A stretch of DNA of 45,177 nt. Source: Chloroflexota bacterium (GTDB taxonomy: Bacteria > Chloroflexota > Anaerolineae > Ardenticatenales > JAADHH01). A program made the translations under genes and the position numbers. The notes beneath the pieces are model-generated. The model saw only the letters and a program-made list of their open reading frames with translations. It was not told the DNA's origin and did not search any database. The stretch covers positions 1 to 45,177 of the forward strand of contig JAADHH010000064.1 of the NCBI GenBank assembly GCA_013151955.1, in the 5' to 3' direction. Below, in pieces: positions 22,249 to 30,931 of this stretch. Each line of letters opens with the position of its first letter. The first letter of the stretch is position 1.

Positions 22249-24223
22249 TGTTGTATAACCCACTCGGCTCGCTCGGGTCGAGTTGCAAGCCCTTGATGCC
22301 GGGGCGAGCAATCACGATTTTCAAATAAGGAAAGATCGGGATGGCCGGAAGGCCGTTCGACAGAATCGTCTGCGCTTCTTGCCAATGGTTTCGCTGCTCG
22401 GCATCGTCCGTGGTATGTTGCGCGGCCAACACGGATGAATCAAAAGAGGGATCGCAGAAACCGGCCGCATTGTTTCCCGTCCAACCGTTCAGCGATGTGG
22501 GAATTGCCTCGCAGAGGAACATGTCGCCGGGCGGCGTCCGGCCCGCAGGGGGCGACCAGGCAAACTCGGCCAGGTCGAAGCGGCGGCTGAAGATGGGCCC
22601 GTCCGGCCCGTCGGCGAACAGTTCCGCCGGGTCAAGAAAGGTGATCGCGACGCCCACGCCAATCGTTTTCATATCCGCTGCAAATGCTTGGGAAACTTGA
22701 GACCGTAGGGGGTCACCGGCCGTGGTCAGCAAGGTCAGGGAAAGGGGCACGCCATCTGTGATCCGCATCGTCCGTGTAACTTCGGCAGATTCCTGTAGGA
22801 CCATGCGAACGCCATGCGCTTCGCGGATGCCATCCCCGTCTTCGTCGCGCCAGCCGGCGTTCTCCAGCAGGGCGCGCGCCTTCTGCGGGTCGTAGGGGTA
22901 TTCGGTCAGCCCGCTGCGCGGATAAGCAGGGTGATCCGGCGAGACCAGGCTGTTCATTACCTGGCCCTGGCCGTGCCAAATACGCTCCACCAGCGACGCG
23001 CGGTCGAAGCCGTAGGCCACGGCCTGACGCAGCGCCGGTTGCGCGCCGAAGGGGGGTCGCCCATCGGCCGGTTGCAGATTGAAGGTGATCTGCTCCCAGG
23101 TGGGGTCGGCAGCGAAGGCAGCCTGCAATGTGCCTTGCTGCTGTGCATCCAGGATGGCCGGTATCTGATCAGGGGTCAGTGCGTCGCCGGTAACAATGTC
23201 GCACGTGCCGTTGAGCAGGCTGGGCAGGGCCTGTTCTGCGGTTATCGGAAACCGGAAGATCAAGCGGCGAAGCGCCGGCAGGCCCTGTTGTGCTTTCCAG
23301 TAAAAGGGGTTGCGGCGCAGGGTGATGTGGTGGCCGGGCAACCATTCCTCCAGTGAAAATGGGCCATAGCCGAGTGGCCGGCGGGCGAAGTCGCTCACGG
23401 CAATGTCGGAGGGGGCCAGGTTCTTTAAGACGTGTTGGGGCAAAGGAGCAAAGAAGTTCAGGAAGTACGTACCTGGCAGGTAGCCGGGCAAGCCGGTCCA
23501 TTCTATGGTGTAGTCGTCCACGGCGACATAGCGAACCGTGCGGTCTAACAAGTCCCGGAAGGGATAGCCGGATCCCGGTGCGCGCGCGACGTGGTAGGCG
23601 AATAGCGAGTCGCCGGCCAAGACGGGCGTGCCGTCGGACCAGTACAGGTCTTGGCGCAATCGAAAGGAGACCGTGAGCTGGGGCAGGGTGGTGGAATCGC
23701 CCTGGTAGAGTTGCAGGGCACCGGTGGCGGGGTCCACGATGGGATCGCCGAGGTGGACGGGCACGTTGGTCAGGCGGGCATCGCCATCACGCAGGCTGGG
23801 CAGCTTGGCCAGGATTGCCGGCTGGTACGCAAAATCGCGGAGAGAGGCTGTTCCACCGGTCACTGCCCCCGGGCCGTACAGGGCGTGGAGCAGGGCAAGT
23901 TTGGCCGGCGTGTCATTCCCCCCCCACAGGAAAAGATTGTCAGGTTCCTGGCCCATGCAAACGACTATCTCGCTCTGTCCGGGAGACGTGGTCGCTGCCA
24001 GGGGAGGGGGGCCGCCCCGATGTGGGCCAGCCGTAGCCGTTGTGGGGAGGCCGCCGGATGGCCGTGGTGTCGCCGGCGAAGCGGCGCGTGGCGTGAAGGT
24101 GGGAACGGGCAGATTGGCGATTGTAGGCGTAGGTGTTGGGGGCGGCTTACGTTGGCAGGCTGTCACTGTGGCCATGAGCAGGGCCAGTAAAAGCAATGTC
24201 CCGCTTTGAAAAAAATGACGTGT
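22229..24223 (-). CDS. Peptide-type ABC substrate-binding lipoprotein (family 5)
   Basis: About 664 residues. A lipoprotein signal ends in LLMATVTAC, followed by a Thr/Pro-rich and Gly/Pro-rich linker, then the solute-binding core (VSFRLRQDLYWSDGTPVLA, DYTIEWTGLPGYLPG, LRQAVAYGFDRASLV). The TTG at 24223 gives a normal signal peptide start (TRHFFQSG). Those first residues are encoded by the end of the word-repeat element at 24203, and a longer frame (GTG at 24304) would add 27 residues that are entirely repeat-derived (ALRITQHRSRF). It is read after the two permease genes at 24404-26448 and overlaps the next binding protein by 20 nt. Ligand unknown. Confidence 0.85.
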   Translation of the reverse strand, partial: TRHFFQSGTLLLLALLMATVTACQRKPPPTPTPTIANLPVPTFTPRAASPATPRPSGGLPTTATAGPHRGGPPPLAATTSPGQSEIVVCMGQEPDNLFLWGGNDTPAKLALLHALYGPGAVTGGTASLRDFAYQPAILAKLPSLRDGDARLTNVPVHLGDPIVDPATGALQLYQGDSTTLPQLTVSFRLRQDLYWSDGTPVLAGDSLFAYHVARAPGSGYPFRDLLDRTVRYVAVDDYTIEWTGLPGYLPGTYFLNFFAPLPQHVLKNLAPSDIAVSDFARRPLGYGPFSLEEWLPGHHITLRRNPFYWKAQQGLPALRRLIFRFPITAEQALPSLLNGTCDIVTGDALTPDQIPAILDAQQQGTLQAAFAADPTWEQITFNLQPADGRPPFGAQPALRQAVAYGFDRASLVERIWHGQGQVMNSLVSPDHPAYPRSGLTEYPYDPQKARALLENAGWRDEDGDGIREAHGVRMVLQESAEVTRTMRITDGVPLSLTLLTTAGDPLRSQVSQAFAADMKTIGVGVAITFLDPAELFADGPDGPIFSRRFDLAEFAWSPPAGRTPPGDMFLCEAIPTSLNGWTGNNAAGFCDPSFDSSVLAAQHTTDDAEQRNHWQEAQTILSNGLPAIPIFPYLKIVIARPGIKGLQLDPSEPSGLYNIDEIHP

Positions 24224-24400
24224 CAAGTGTCGGGTGTCGCGTATCACGTAATTCGTGAAACGTGATCTGTGCTGTGTAATGCGTAATGCGTGTTGCGTTT
24301 GCACGTTTCACGGCCCCTACTTCCTACTCCCGACTCCTTACTCCGTTCTGCATTCATCGTTTCAGAATCGCTCCACGCTCGACGCCTCACGTCCTCCGCA
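24203..24400. repeat. Word-repeat element at the start of a lipoprotein gene
   Basis: GCTTTGAAAAAAATGACGTG at 24203 matches the start of the elements at 16448 and 20264. It is followed by CGTAATTCGTGAAACGTGAT, GTAATGCGTAATGCGTG, GCACGTTTCACGG and a different word set (TTCCTACTCCCGACTCC). It lies between the permease and lipoprotein genes and overlaps the lipoprotein start. Confidence 0.6.
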
Positions 24401-24403
24401 ACA

Positions 24404-25363
24404 TCACACGCCGCGCAGGCGGGGATCGAAAGCGTCGCGCAACCCGTCGCCGAGGAAGTTGAACGCGAGCACGGTAAGGGTGAGTGCCACAGCCGGCGCG
24501 ACAAGTACGTGGGGGTAGGAGCGCAAGGCTTGATAGCCCTCCTGGATCATGATTCCCCAACTCGGTGTAGGCGCGTCTACGCCAAGGCCGATAAAGCTCA
24601 GGAAGGCTTCCAGGAGAATGTATCCGGGAATCTGCAATGTTTCTTGGACGATGCACGGACCGATGACGTTTGGAAGCAGGTGCCGAAATACGATGCGTGT
24701 AGGGCCGGCTCCGACGCTACGCGCCGCTTCGATGAATTCTTTTTCCTTGTAGGAGAGTACCTGGCCGCGAGCAATACGAGCCATGCCGATCCAGTTCAAG
24801 GCCCCGATGGCAATGAAAATAAAGAGCATACCTCCCAGAGATTTGTTGAGCGCAATCAATCCCCCCCAGATTCCAACGGCATTTCCGCTACGGGCCATGG
24901 CTTTGAAGAAGACTTGCATCAGAATGACGACAATGATGATGGGCAGGCCGTAGAGAAAATCTACGAAGCGCATCATCAGCTCATCGACCCGGCCCCCCAA
25001 ATAGCCGGAGACAATGCCGTAGATCAGGCCAATCCCCAGGCTTACCGTCGCGGCGATGACGGCGACTGAGACCGATACGCGCGTCCCGTAAATGGTACGC
25101 GTGAAGATGTCCCGCCCCAGATTGTCGGCACCGAACCAGTATGTTGCGCTTGGCAGGGCATAGTTGTCTTTCAGGTGATTCTTGGCAAAGTCGAACGGGG
25201 TCACAAAGTCGGCGAAGACGGCCAACAGTACAAGTATGATAATGAAACCGATGCTGATAACGGCCAGACGGTTTTGCATGAGCTGATAGGTTGCATCAGC
25301 CCAAGGGCTCCGTTCTTTTCTTTCTGGTAATTCAGCGGGAGCTGCGCGCTCCATAGCAGCCAT
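24404..25363 (-). CDS. ABC transporter permease (DppC/OppC type)
   Basis: A 319-residue inner-membrane permease of the peptide/nickel importer family. The N-terminal OppC-type domain is followed by GADNLGRDIFTRTIYGTRVS, five to six membrane helices, and the loop EFIEAARSVGAGPTRIVFRH that contacts the ATPase (EAA motif). AGGAG lies 5 nt before the ATG at 25363. It pairs with the DppB-type permease 68 nt upstream. ATPase genes normally follow in such operons, but here a substrate-binding lipoprotein follows instead. Confidence 0.93.
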   Translation of the reverse strand: MAAMERAAPAELPERKERSPWADATYQLMQNRLAVISIGFIIILVLLAVFADFVTPFDFAKNHLKDNYALPSATYWFGADNLGRDIFTRTIYGTRVSVSVAVIAATVSLGIGLIYGIVSGYLGGRVDELMMRFVDFLYGLPIIIVVILMQVFFKAMARSGNAVGIWGGLIALNKSLGGMLFIFIAIGALNWIGMARIARGQVLSYKEKEFIEAARSVGAGPTRIVFRHLLPNVIGPCIVQETLQIPGYILLEAFLSFIGLGVDAPTPSWGIMIQEGYQALRSYPHVLVAPAVALTLTVLAFNFLGDGLRDAFDPRLRGV

Positions 25364-25377
25364 AGTAACTCCTCTTC

Positions 25378-25430
25378 CGATCTCCGATTACTGACGACTG
25401 ACGACTGACGACTGTCTACTGACGACTGGA
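25378..25430. repeat. Word-repeat locus (GACGACT)
   Basis: Four to five near-perfect repeats of ACTGACGACTG lie between the two permease genes. The same word occurs at 30880-30905. Confidence 0.7.
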
Positions 25431-25431
25431 A

Positions 25432-26448
25432 TCAGTCATAACGAATGCGTGGGTCGAGCCAGGCGTACGTAATGTCTACCATCAGGTTCGCAATGACCAG
25501 TAATACGGCGTAAACCAGTGTGGCCCCTTGAATCAGGGTGTAGTCACGATTGCCAATGCTCGTCACAAAATGTTTTCCCATTCCGGGGATGCCAAAAATT
25601 TGTTCGATGATAAAGGTTCCCGTTACGACGGCAGCAAAGAGTGGGCCAAGAACGGTGACGACCGGGATCAGGCTATTCTTCAGAGCATGGCGAGCGACGA
25701 CGACACTTTCCCGCAGTCCTTTGGCGCGGGCGGTGCGAATGTAGTCCTCGCGGATGACCTGCAGCAGGCTGGCACGGGTCAGGCGGGCAATGGACGCAGA
25801 GAGTGCTGTGCCCAGCGACAGGACCGGTAGGACGGCGTGGAGCCAGAACTTTGCCGTAGGTGTTGGTAGGAACCCGAGCAGGAAGGGGGGCTTTGCTCCC
25901 CACGTGGCCACGGGAAACCAATGAAACTTCAGGGCAAATAACCAGATCAGCAGCGGCCCCATGACCATGTTGGGAATGGATACACCCAACACGGCAACAA
26001 ACGTACTGCTGTAGTCGATCCAGGTATTTTGCTTGAGTGCCGCAAAAATTCCGGCAGGAATCCCGATGATGATAGCCAGGAGCATGGAAAGGATGCCCAG
26101 TTGGGCCGAAATGGGGAAAGAATCTCCCAGAATGTCGTTGACGCTGCGACCTCGCTGGCGCAGGGAGAGTCCCAGATCGCCACGCAGCAGCCCGTCTTTA
26201 CCGAAATCGCGGATGTCGTGTGTATCGACAAAGTCACCGACGAGATAGCGCACAAACTGAATCTCGATGGGCTCGTCGAGGTGATATTTGCGTTGAAGGT
26301 TTTGGCGCACCGATTGGGGCAATAGCTTTTCACCGGCGAAGTCAAAGGGTCCCCCCGGAATGGCCCGCATCAGCAAGAAGACGCTCAGGGTGAGCAACAG
26401 TAAGACGGGGATAGACCAAAGAACACGCCGGATCACGTATTGAATCAC
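25432..26448 (-). CDS. ABC transporter permease (DppB/OppB type)
   Basis: A 338-residue permease with GTG start preceded by AAAGGAG. The N-terminal segment MIQYVIRRVLWSIPVLLL, the helices around QLGILSMLLAIIIGIPAG, the EAA loop DYIRTARAKGLRESVVVARH and the C-terminal DITYAWLDPRIRY are all standard for DppB/OppB. It forms the transmembrane channel with the DppC-type partner at 24404-25363. It is read after the lipoprotein at 26674-28491; the 225-nt gap between them holds a word-repeat (26470-26575). Confidence 0.94.
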   Translation of the reverse strand: MIQYVIRRVLWSIPVLLLLTLSVFLLMRAIPGGPFDFAGEKLLPQSVRQNLQRKYHLDEPIEIQFVRYLVGDFVDTHDIRDFGKDGLLRGDLGLSLRQRGRSVNDILGDSFPISAQLGILSMLLAIIIGIPAGIFAALKQNTWIDYSSTFVAVLGVSIPNMVMGPLLIWLFALKFHWFPVATWGAKPPFLLGFLPTPTAKFWLHAVLPVLSLGTALSASIARLTRASLLQVIREDYIRTARAKGLRESVVVARHALKNSLIPVVTVLGPLFAAVVTGTFIIEQIFGIPGMGKHFVTSIGNRDYTLIQGATLVYAVLLVIANLMVDITYAWLDPRIRYD

Positions 26449-26469
26449 AGGTTATGCTCCTTTAGTTTG

Positions 26470-26575
26470 CCGCGTAATGCGTATTGCGTAACCCGTAATG
26501 GCAAGTTCCCTTTCCTGGTGGGGGTTTTCCCGGTTACGTATTACGCAGCACGCAGTACGCAACATGCAGTACATA
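26470..26575. repeat. Word-repeat locus
   Basis: GCGTAATGCGTATTGCGTAA, GGTTACGTATTACGCAGCAC and GCAGTACGCAACATGCAGTA are near-complementary words on the two sides of an internal segment (26500-26530) and could fold back. It lies in the gap between transporter genes. Confidence 0.55.
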
Positions 26576-26673
26576 GAGTTGAGCGGCCCCGCAAGGAGGA
26601 TTTGCAACTCCTTGCAGAGCCACTCAAGTTTACATCAACCAATCAGGCGGTGTTGGATACCTGTGCCGCTTAC

Positions 26674-28491
26674 TTACTTGCGGCCTGCTGCTTGTGCTGC
26701 TACGTCCAACACCCACTGGTCCACGGGATCTCCACCCATGGGATTGGTCACACGCTGTAGATATGGCTTGGTCATCTGGATACGTGTGTAGTAGTAGATC
26801 GGCGCAATCGCCGCGTCGGTGTCCACGAGCAACTTTTCTGCCTGGGCGTATAGCGCAGATCGCTTGGCCGGGTCCTGCTCCTTCTCGGCCTCCTCTACGA
26901 TCTTGTCGAATTCTGGGTTGTTGTACTTGGCATAGTTGCTGTCGCTCTTGGAGTTGAAGACTTCGTTGACCCAGTTGTTCTCGTCGGGATAGTCGGCGCA
27001 CCAGCCGAGCCGGTAAATATTCGGTTTTTCCGAATCGGGCGCGTCCGGCAAGAGGGTCTTCAAGTAGACTTTCCATTCCTGGTTCTCGATGCTGATATTG
27101 GCCTTCGGGAAAGCAGTCGCCCACATGTCCTGGATCGCCTGGGCGATCTGGGCATGTCCTTCGGAGGTGTTGTGCATCAGGACGACATCGAGGCCCTCGC
27201 CTTCAGGATAGCCGGCATCGGCCAGCAGCTTCTGTGCTTCGGGCAGACCCTTGCTGTAGTCGAGCAGGTCTGGAGCGATATCCATGTTGTCCACCTGGTT
27301 GCCGAAGATGCCTTTCGGTGCGAAGGTGTGTGCCGGCTGCTGTCCGCCCTTGAGTACGTTGTCGATCAGGCTCTGGCGATCGATAGCCAGCGAGAAAGCC
27401 TTGCGCACACTCGGGTCATCGAACGGCGGCTTGCTGTTGATGAAGCCGTAGTAGTAGGTGCAGAGCCGGGGCTTGATGACCAGCTCTTTGCTCAACGTGG
27501 CGTCTGCTTTGATGCGGTCCATGTCGGGTAGCGGCGGACCCCAGCCGGGATCGCCGAGGAAGTCAATCTCGCCAGCTTCGTACATGGACATGGTGGTGGA
27601 CGCTTCCTGCACGATGGGCATATCGATGACTTCGATGTTGCCCTTGCTATTGGCCCAGCCGTACCAGTTGGGGTTCTTGACCATGGTCAGGTGCGCGCCA
27701 TGAGTCCATTCTTTCAGCCCGTAGGCTCCGTTGGTCACGATGAGGCCAGGCTCTGTCCAGCGGTCACCATATTCATTGATGGTGTCCTTGGGCAGCGGGC
27801 GGGCGATCCACATGCCGGCGATGGCCGGGAAGTAGCCGGCCGGATGGGTGAGGGTGAACTGCACCGTGTAGGTGTCTACGGCCGTGACGCCCACAGCCGC
27901 TTCCATGTCGGCAAAGTTGTCAGCCGCCGGGTCCGCGCCGTTGAAGTCATTCGCGCCCTTGATGATGCCCAGTACGTAGGCATAGTCCGAGGCGGTCTTG
28001 GGGTTGATCGTGCGCTTCACACCATATTCCACGTCAAACGCGGTCACCGGGCCGACATCTTCAAACTCGTTGGTGGCCAGGTTCAGGTGATACCAGTGCG
28101 CGTCGTCCCGCATGTGGAACGTGTAAACGGTGCCGTCATCGGAAACGTCCCACGATTTGGCCAATTCCGGGGTGACTTTGCCGTTTGCATCGAAGGCGGT
28201 CAGGCCCAAGAAGAGCTGCTCATCAACCCACACGGAGGTGGTGTCGGTGGCCAGCGAGGGATCGAGGGTCGGCGGCTCGGTGCCCAAAATGCCATACAGC
28301 GTATTGTGCTTCTCGCCAGGAACGGGTGTAGCCGTTACAACCACCTGCTCCTGTACCACTTTGGTAACTTCCTTCTGAACAACCTTGGTCACTTCTTTAG
28401 TCACGGTCTGCGGTGTGGGGGTTGGGCCACAAGCGGCCAAAAGCAACCCCAGCACGACCAATGCCGCAACCAGATAGAGTAAACGTTTCAT
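26674..28491 (-). CDS. Peptide-type ABC substrate-binding lipoprotein (family 5), main operon gene
   Basis: A 605-residue solute-binding lipoprotein. The start at 28491 gives a classical signal, KRLLYLVAALVVLGLLLAAC, preceded by AGGAGGAG. A linker of repeated VTKEV/VVQKEV/VVQEQV units (residues 29-55), common in Chloroflexota binding proteins, leads to the core with LGTEPPTLDPSLATDTTSVW, YTFHMRDDAHWYH and the SDKGLPEAQKLLADAGYPE-like segment (seen as SKGLPEAQKLLADAGYPEG). It is first in the operon and has a promoter 240 nt upstream. It would capture peptides or other compounds for the permeases at 24404-26448. Confidence 0.93.
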   Translation of the reverse strand: MKRLLYLVAALVVLGLLLAACGPTPTPQTVTKEVTKVVQKEVTKVVQEQVVVTATPVPGEKHNTLYGILGTEPPTLDPSLATDTTSVWVDEQLFLGLTAFDANGKVTPELAKSWDVSDDGTVYTFHMRDDAHWYHLNLATNEFEDVGPVTAFDVEYGVKRTINPKTASDYAYVLGIIKGANDFNGADPAADNFADMEAAVGVTAVDTYTVQFTLTHPAGYFPAIAGMWIARPLPKDTINEYGDRWTEPGLIVTNGAYGLKEWTHGAHLTMVKNPNWYGWANSKGNIEVIDMPIVQEASTTMSMYEAGEIDFLGDPGWGPPLPDMDRIKADATLSKELVIKPRLCTYYYGFINSKPPFDDPSVRKAFSLAIDRQSLIDNVLKGGQQPAHTFAPKGIFGNQVDNMDIAPDLLDYSKGLPEAQKLLADAGYPEGEGLDVVLMHNTSEGHAQIAQAIQDMWATAFPKANISIENQEWKVYLKTLLPDAPDSEKPNIYRLGWCADYPDENNWVNEVFNSKSDSNYAKYNNPEFDKIVEEAEKEQDPAKRSALYAQAEKLLVDTDAAIAPIYYYTRIQMTKPYLQRVTNPMGGDPVDQWVLDVAAQAAGRK

Positions 28492-28702
28492 GAGAAATTC
28501 TCCTCCTACCTTTAATCTAATGTACCGGTTGCTAACAAAAACAATCAACGGTTTTGTCCTGCACACTCAGGAGTTTAGCCCCGTTGCCTCACCTCCTTTC
28601 ACGGCAGATAATGCGTTGCCTGTGGCGAACCGAAGCCAATAACGGCTTCCCCGCCTTGCTTCATTTTTGGGACAATCCTTAGGAATCGACGGACATGGTT
28701 AT
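28492..28702 (-). other. 5' leader of the ABC transporter operon
   Basis: About 210 nt between the predicted transcript start and the lipoprotein gene, rich in small helices such as GAAGCC-GTTATT-GGCTTC. I recognise no known riboswitch. It has no convincing open reading frame. Confidence 0.4.
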
Positions 28703-28731
28703 GGGTGTGTCTCTTCTGAAGAGACACACCC
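28703..28731. promoter_or_regulatory. Perfect palindrome at the ABC operon start (operator or 5' hairpin)
   Basis: GGGTGTGTCTCTTC (28703-28716) and GAAGAGACACACCC (28718-28731) are perfect reverse complements around one base. It begins 2 nt downstream of the -10 box at 28734-28739 (minus strand) and covers the predicted start, the position of a classic repressor site; as RNA it would be a 5' terminal hairpin. No T run follows on either strand, so it is unlikely to be a terminator. Confidence 0.65.
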
Positions 28732-28733
28732 CA

Positions 28734-28762
28734 ATAATACCATTACTTGGGAAAAAAAGCAA
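28734..28762 (-). promoter_or_regulatory. Promoter of the peptide ABC transporter operon
   Basis: On the minus strand TTGCTT (complement of 28757-28762) and TATTAT (complement of 28734-28739) are spaced 17 bp. Predicted start near 28727. Confidence 0.55.
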
Positions 28763-28875
28763 GCCCCCTCTTGTGTATCCTTTTCGGTGGAAATTGAGTG
28801 GGGGCAAGGCATTTCCCAGAGCCTGTTGTTTCGATGACAACACATCGTATATACGGCCCCACCAAACGGGTATAA

Positions 28876-28923
28876 CACAAAAAGAAAGCCCCCCTCGTAC
28901 CCATTGAATGGGGAGAGGGGGGC
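28876..28923 (-). terminator. Rho-independent terminator of the sigma factor gene
   Basis: On the minus strand GCCCCCCTC (complement of 28915-28923) pairs with GAGGGGGGC (complement of 28888-28896), followed by TTTCTTTTT. It lies 32 nt after the stop codon of the sigma gene. Confidence 0.85.
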
Positions 28924-28954
28924 GGTCAAATACTCGCAGTGTCCGGCAGGCCCC

Positions 28955-30124
28955 CTACGAATGCAAGTAGTCTCGCAGTCGCCGGCTGCGGCTGGGATGG
29001 CGCAACCGGCGGAGGGCATCACCTTCAATTTGGCGAATACGCTCGCGGGTCAGACCGAATTTTTGCCCCAATTCTTCCAGCGTGTGTGTGTGCCCGTCGA
29101 GCAGACCGAATCGCAGACGCAGAATACGAGCCTCGCGAGGGCTGATCGTAGACAGCACTTGCTCCAACTCACCCTGCAAGAGATGATGGGTGACGACATC
29201 GGTAGGGGCGGGCGCGTCGTGGTCTTCGATGAAGTTGGCCAGTTCGCTATCTTCGTCCTCGCCCACCGGTTTTTCCAGAGAGATGGGGCGGCGTGCGATG
29301 CGCATCATCCAACGAATCTTGGAGAGGGGCACATCCATGCCTGCGGCAAGCTCCTGCGGCGTCGGCTCTCGTCCCAACGTTTGCTCCAGGTCCTGCGACG
29401 TGCGGTAGAGCCGCCGGATCCGGTCGCTCATGTGTACGGGCACGCGAATCGTCCGGCCCTGGTCGGCAATTGCTCTGGTGATTGCCTGCCGGATCCACCA
29501 CGTCGCATACGTGGAGAATTTGTAGCCCCGCCGGTGATCGAACTTGCTCACGGCCTTCATCAGGCCCAGGTTCCCTTCCTGAATGAGGTCCAGCAAGGGG
29601 ACGCCTTGTCCCATGTACTTCTTGGCGATGCTGATGACCAATCGCGAATTTGCTTTGATCAGTTTGTCGCGTGCCGCTTCGCCGGAGGCGATGTCTTTTT
29701 CCAATTCTGAGTGTGTTTCTTGATCAACGACACCTTGGGCGAGGCGGTCGACTGCTTTCCAGCCCTTTTCCATGCGGGTTGCCAGTTCTGTCTCTTCTTC
29801 CTGGCGCAACAACGGCACCTGACCTACCTCCCGCAGGTAAAGGCTTATCGTATTGTCACTGTCGATTGCGGCCAGTCCTAAGGCGTTCGGGCTGTCATCC
29901 TTTCCCTCTTCAGATGTGAGAAAGTCAGCCGTCTGCTCGTCCCCGCAATATTCGATGCCTTCCTTTTGCAAGAGAAGGAAGACGTCCTTGAACTTCGAAA
30001 GGTCTTCCCCGGCTTCGGGAAAAACTTCCAGGATGTCTGTAGAAGTTACGTACCCTTGCTGTTCCGCCTTCTGTAGTAGTTGGCGTGCAGTCCGCACATT
30101 TTGTCCGTTTTTGCGCTTCGCCAT
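28955..30124 (-). CDS. Primary RNA polymerase sigma factor (RpoD/SigA)
   Basis: A 389-residue group 1 or 2 sigma-70 factor. The N-terminal part (residues 10-55) resembles region 1.1; [16 protein letters not shown] is region 1.2; [18 protein letters not shown] and [20 protein letters not shown] are regions 2.2-2.4; [20 protein letters not shown] is the helix-turn-helix of region 4.2 that reads the -35 box. The near-consensus TTGACA/TATAAT boxes seen across the window fit this factor. Its length matches SigA of Gram-positive type, though a second group 2 factor in the genome cannot be excluded. A strong terminator follows; a consensus promoter lies about 510 nt upstream. Confidence 0.93.
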   Translation of the reverse strand: MAKRKNGQNVRTARQLLQKAEQQGYVTSTDILEVFPEAGEDLSKFKDVFLLLQKEGIEYCGDEQTADFLTSEEGKDDSPNALGLAAIDSDNTISLYLREVGQVPLLRQEEETELATRMEKGWKAVDRLAQGVVDQETHSELEKDIASGEAARDKLIKANSRLVISIAKKYMGQGVPLLDLIQEGNLGLMKAVSKFDHRRGYKFSTYATWWIRQAITRAIADQGRTIRVPVHMSDRIRRLYRTSQDLEQTLGREPTPQELAAGMDVPLSKIRWMMRIARRPISLEKPVGEDEDSELANFIEDHDAPAPTDVVTHHLLQGELEQVLSTISPREARILRLRFGLLDGHTHTLEELGQKFGLTRERIRQIEGDALRRLRHPSRSRRLRDYLHS

Positions 30125-30641
30125 ATCTTCTTCTCACCTCCCCAAACACTACCCCAATGACGGGGGTAACGCAAAAGTAACCGTTCAGCCAGACTCCTAC
30201 AGTTTTGCGCTATCCCCCCCATGACAGACGTTCAGCCATGCTAACGAAGGTTGCAAAAGTTTCAAAACAAAGGTGCAGAGGCGTTATGGTAAAAGTCGCG
30301 CGCCTTTGCGTTCATATTTTCTGTGCTTATATCGATTTTGGTGTTGTGGGTCTATTCAAGATATAAGGAACTTATTCCTGGGTGACCCATAGGGAATGAA
30401 TGACCGGGCTTCTCGTAGCAAAAAGTAAACGAGCTCTCCGGAAGTAAATCCTATTAGATAAACGTGGTGGTATCATTTACCACAGAGGGGCCCAACAACC
30501 TAGAAACTTCCATCGCTGACACAACTGATTTCCTTCACTATCCCAGCGACCAATCCCCATGACCTGTCCCTCTGGGCATCGAATCCTCTGGAGAAAAGAG
30601 GATTGCAGAATGAGGTGTGCCGTCAAGTTACAATCTGGCTT
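30125..30641 (-). other. Long leader or cryptic RNA region upstream of the sigma factor
   Basis: Lower-GC, 517-nt stretch between a consensus promoter (30642-30670) and the sigma gene. GTGGTA-AATGA-TACCAC can form a hairpin near 30465-30481. No reading frame with plausible initiation is present and I do not recognise a known RNA family. It may be a long 5' UTR or an unidentified small RNA. Confidence 0.4.
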
Positions 30642-30670
30642 ATTATATCATGTTATGTCTAATTTGTCAA
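30642..30670 (-). promoter_or_regulatory. Perfect consensus promoter upstream of the sigma gene
   Basis: On the minus strand TTGACA (complement of 30665-30670) and TATAAT (complement of 30642-30647) are separated by 17 bp. Confidence 0.8.
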
Positions 30671-30750
30671 GTACTTTTAAGGATGAGTTTTTGGAGGAAG
30701 CGCTCTTTTTGGTCGCTACTTTGGGCCGCCTCTCCAGTCGTAGTTCAAAT

Positions 30751-30779
30751 CTGACAACTCAGTCACTTCGGTGTATAAT
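30751..30779 (+). promoter_or_regulatory. Divergent promoter toward the acetyltransferase gene
   Basis: CTGACA (30751-30756) and TATAAT (30774-30779) are spaced 17 bp. Start predicted near 30786, about 146 nt before the acetyltransferase gene; the leader contains the repeat at 30826. Confidence 0.65.
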
Positions 30780-30825
30780 ATGCTTGGCACAGAGACATGA
30801 TCGCGTGGGGCGACACGGAAATGAT

Positions 30826-30905
30826 GAATAACGTGAAGACGTGAAACGTATTGCGTCTTACGCATCACGCAACACGTTCTGACGACTGGCTACTGACGAC
30901 TGTCG
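30826..30905. repeat. Word-repeat locus
   Basis: Starts with AACGTGAAGACGTGAAACGT, then ATTGCGTCTTACGCATCACG and two CTGACGACTG words. It joins words that occur separately at 39061 (CGTGAAGACGTGAAACGTG) and 25378 (GACGACT). Confidence 0.65.
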
Positions 30906-30931
30906 TCTGTTTTCGGAGCAGCAGGTGAGAA

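Noticed and set aside
28492-28650. Known riboswitch in the ABC operon leader
   Set aside because: Several small helices are visible but no conserved motif of a family I know. A covariance-model scan of 28492-28727 (minus strand) would settle it.
28703-28731. Hairpin read as a transcription terminator
   Set aside because: No T tract follows on either strand, and it sits directly behind a -10 box.
30125-30641. 6S RNA or tmRNA upstream of the sigma gene
   Set aside because: Promoter-like start is convincing, but the conserved core motifs of these RNAs are not visible. Kept only as an unidentified leader.
30559-30831. 90-codon frame between the divergent promoters
   Set aside because: It overlaps two promoters, lacks a ribosome-binding site and resembles nothing; probably chance in AT-rich sequence.
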